From: Actinacidiphila acidipaludis
Lineage (GTDB): Bacteria > Actinomycetota > Actinomycetes > Streptomycetales > Streptomycetaceae
DNA: 43,708 bases
Direction: 5' to 3'
Assembly: GCF_019890725.1 (NCBI RefSeq)
Contig: NZ_JAINZZ010000065.1
Location: forward strand, 1 to 43,708
The notes under the pieces are model-generated. The model saw only the letters and a list, made by a program, of their open reading frames with translations, did not search any database and had not been told where the DNA came from. The translations under genes and the position numbers were made by a program. Positions 41,927 through 43,708 of this stretch are shown one piece after another. How positions within the stretch are numbered: position 1 is the stretch's first letter; each line of letters begins with the position of its first letter.

Positions 41927-43324
41927 ATGCTTCGTAGAGTTTCCAAAAGATCACAAGTCACATCGCACCCCGAAAACCCGATCCAACTTCTAACCGACAA
42001 GTTGCCAGCTACTTATCAACCCATCGTGAAGCCGCTAATTCGCCAACAGTCAGAGCTTTTTGGAGTGCCCGAGTCCGCTTTTGAGGGACGAGGTGCCGAG
42101 ACATTCGCCCGTTCTCCATATGGCAGCGATAGCGATACTCTAGACTCCGAGATATACACGCACGGTAGCGTTCTTATTGTCATCTCGGTGCATGAGAGTG
42201 TGCGGATTTTGAATCGCCGAAATGACGAAGGTGATATCGTCGCCTTCGAAGATAAGACCAGCATTGTGCGGGTTACCTACGCCATCCCGTCGGTCAATCC
42301 TGTAGATCTTAGTGAATTTGAGCGCTTTGTCGGCGAAGTATGGGAAGGGATAGAGCTCCAGGAAGTTATTACAAGTCCGCGAAGAATCCGCGAGATTGCC
42401 GCCGGAAAGCCCAATACGACGAACGCGCCAACGCCGGAAGAACTCGGCGCTGCTGAGGCGCTCTCGGACAAGGCCGTTCGGATGTTGGCGATCGCCATTA
42501 AGTCTTCAAGCGGACTTCTCTTGGGGGACGCGCCGAAGCAGATTCCTCCTAGGGAACGCGGACGGGTGGACGAGATTGTCCAAATCTTGATCGCGCAGAA
42601 GCTCGTTGAAACCGAAGTGGTCATCGTTTGCGCGAAGACCTCCGCGCAGGTAAACCGGGTACCTTCGGTGGATGTCCTTGCCGATCTCGATAAATACGGA
42701 ATGCGCTGCGCCTGCGGTAGACCACTCTCCGCAGAAAAGAATGAGAAAGCGCTAAGTATTACTGATTTCGGTCGATCGCTGCTTGACGGCAGTGCGTGGC
42801 TTTCTTTTCTCGTGCTTCAGTATCTGCTTGACTTCGGCGTTCCGTCTAGGAATATTCGAATGGAGCAGGAGTATTCCGGGGAAGAGATAGACTGCCTTGC
42901 GGAAATTTATGGCAGGCTTGTGCTGTTCGAACTCAAAGACAAAGAGTTCAATCTAGGGAACGCGTATTCTTTTGGTGCGAAGGTTGGCATTTTCCGACCT
43001 GATGTTCCAGTGATTGTCACGACGGAGCGGGTCGGCGCTGATGCGCGGGACCACTTTGTGCGTTCTGCTAATGTCGGGAAAACCTCCCGAAGGTTCTCTG
43101 AAGAATCATCGACTGGTGATTCAATGATTTTTATTGAAGGCTTGGAAAACTTGAGAAGTGGGCTCGAAGGTGTGGTTACTGAGATAGCAAGTGCCGCTCT
43201 GGCTCCGCCTCTAAGGACGGCGTTCGCATTTGCTAGTGCCAACCCGACTGCACTTCTTTCGGCATGGTCGGGTATTGATTGGTCCTCGAAATCGGTAAGG
43301 CCTCGGAAAAGGCAGGGCAGTTAG
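41927..43324 (+). CDS. Putative winged-helix / PD-(D/E)xK nuclease protein
   Basis: 465 residues. ATG 41927 is chosen for GGGAGG 9 nt upstream; GTG 41921 in frame is too close to it. Residues 1-150 are of unknown fold (GSVLIVISVHESVRI, TSIVRVTYAIPS). Residues about 175-300 look like a winged-helix region with ALSDKAVRMLAIAIKSSSGLL and VDEIVQILIAQKLVE, then a Cys cluster CACG (261-264) before ALSITDFGRSLLDGSAWL. Residues about 305-380 fit a PD-(D/E)xK nuclease: GEEIDCLAEIYGRLVLFELKDKEF gives Asp322 and Glu335-x-Lys337, then PVIVTTERVG. Similar C-terminal nuclease modules occur in restriction and defence proteins. Composition is far lower in GC than elsewhere, with many A/T-ending codons, a sign of recent transfer. 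No partner gene is coupled to it. Confidence 0.75.
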   Translation: MLRRVSKRSQVTSHPENPIQLLTDKLPATYQPIVKPLIRQQSELFGVPESAFEGRGAETFARSPYGSDSDTLDSEIYTHGSVLIVISVHESVRILNRRNDEGDIVAFEDKTSIVRVTYAIPSVNPVDLSEFERFVGEVWEGIELQEVITSPRRIREIAAGKPNTTNAPTPEELGAAEALSDKAVRMLAIAIKSSSGLLLGDAPKQIPPRERGRVDEIVQILIAQKLVETEVVIVCAKTSAQVNRVPSVDVLADLDKYGMRCACGRPLSAEKNEKALSITDFGRSLLDGSAWLSFLVLQYLLDFGVPSRNIRMEQEYSGEEIDCLAEIYGRLVLFELKDKEFNLGNAYSFGAKVGIFRPDVPVIVTTERVGADARDHFVRSANVGKTSRRFSEESSTGDSMIFIEGLENLRSGLEGVVTEIASAALAPPLRTAFAFASANPTALLSAWSGIDWSSKSVRPRKRQGS

Positions 43325-43355
43325 ATCCCGATGGGACTCATTCGAGGTCGGTGCA

Positions 43356-43500
43356 GCGGGTTTGGGCGGGAGCTGCCATGGGGCGAGAGATCGGGGCCCG
43401 TAAGCTTGCCGCGACTCGGGCAGGCTGTGGACCTGCCCGCAATAGCCCGAAGTGGGCCCCGATCTTCGAGGCTCGCCCCATGGTGGCTGCCTAAAGCCGC
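43356..43500. repeat. Large imperfect palindrome with nested hairpin
   Basis: Outer arms CCATGGGGCGAG (43376-43387) / CTCGCCCCATGG (43472-43483) and ATCGGGGCCC (43390-43399) / GGGCCCCGAT (43454-43463) are exact, separated by a short unequal bulge. Inside, CGGGCAGG (43417-43424) pairs with CCTGCCCG (43432-43439), or alternatively ACTCGGGC can pair with GCCCGAAGT further right. Looser pairing extends outwards to GCGG at 43356 and CCGC at 43497. It starts about 30 bp after the nuclease stop codon. A terminator, an origin or transfer site, or a structured RNA are all possible. Confidence 0.8.
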
Positions 43501-43708
43501 GGAGCCGACCGCCCCAGCCACGGCCAGCCTTGTCTGAACCCCTGGTCATGTGGCTCGCTGCTGGCGCGCGACCGGCGGAGCCGGGGACGGAGCGGGGCGA
43601 AGACATGAGCGGCGTCCCCGGCGGTGAGCCGGGGAGCGCGCGGCGAGCGTCAGCGAGCCGCCTTGAACCCGTAGAGAAGGTTGTTACTCAGTCCAGGGCC
43701 GGGGACAT
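43501..43708. other. Window end with no recognisable gene
   Basis: About 200 bp, GC-rich again, with repeated GAGCCGGGGA words (near 43576 and 43627) and GAGC/GCGAGC short repeats. No credible coding frame begins or ends here. Confidence 0.4.

Noticed and set aside
41344..42000. Minus-strand frame overlapping the ASCH and nuclease gene starts
   Set aside because: It spans two genes on the other strand and has no coherent protein features.
43356..43500. Retron or group II intron RNA
   Set aside because: There is no reverse transcriptase gene nearby and no recognisable intron core, although the structure is large.

Overview
This is a high-GC, gene-dense segment with Streptomyces-like codon usage. 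Third positions are almost always G or C, starts are often GTG, many proteins are secreted or lipoproteins, and the families are typical of Streptomyces: SigE-type ECF sigma factor, SpoIIE-type phosphatase, DUF2637, DUF6928, MmyB-type regulator and tandem MOSC proteins. Streptomyces or a close relative is an inference; there is no rRNA or marker gene to fix the species. No rRNA gene, intact tRNA gene or CRISPR array was seen.

Positions 1-37,700 look like chromosome-arm or periphery sequence. They hold an L,D-transpeptidase lipoprotein; an SDR oxidoreductase; two small GlsB/YeaQ membrane proteins; a large Tat-exported phosphodiester glycosidase/metallophosphoesterase; several secreted proteins of unknown role; an MBL-fold hydrolase; and a translationally coupled MOSC pair behind an unusual inverted-repeat promoter. 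These are followed by a membrane SpoIIE phosphatase, a phytase-like esterase, a secreted CBM56/beta-helix protein likely acting on beta-1,3-glucan, a BrkB-like membrane protein, a class A beta-lactamase lipoprotein and a frameshifted DUF2637 gene. Then come a sigma factor with a coupled membrane partner, a DUF3533 membrane protein divergent from an MmyB regulator, an FG-GAP secreted protein, a PadR/HAAS membrane pair and a DUF6928 protein.

Positions 37,700-38,450 are an integration scar. A truncated minus-strand gene is followed by the C-terminal part of a tyrosine integrase broken by a 1-nt loss and a 5-bp duplication, then a terminator, then only the 3' half of a tRNA-Gly(CCC). This is what a used tRNA attachment site looks like, and it suggests that the sequence to the right was acquired.

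Positions 38,450-43,708 look like an accessory island. Base composition falls step by step and A/T-ending codons become common. It carries gene scraps; a 688-residue protein that reads as GNAT, PIN nuclease, second GNAT-like fold and PUA/ASCH-like barrel; a coupled ASCH protein; and a 465-residue protein with winged-helix and PD-(D/E)xK nuclease features. An imperfect palindrome of about 145 bp with a nested hairpin follows. The combination of RNA-binding folds, a PIN nuclease, an acetyltransferase and a restriction-like nuclease beside a tRNA integration site is the best candidate here for an undescribed defence or RNA-modifying stress system.
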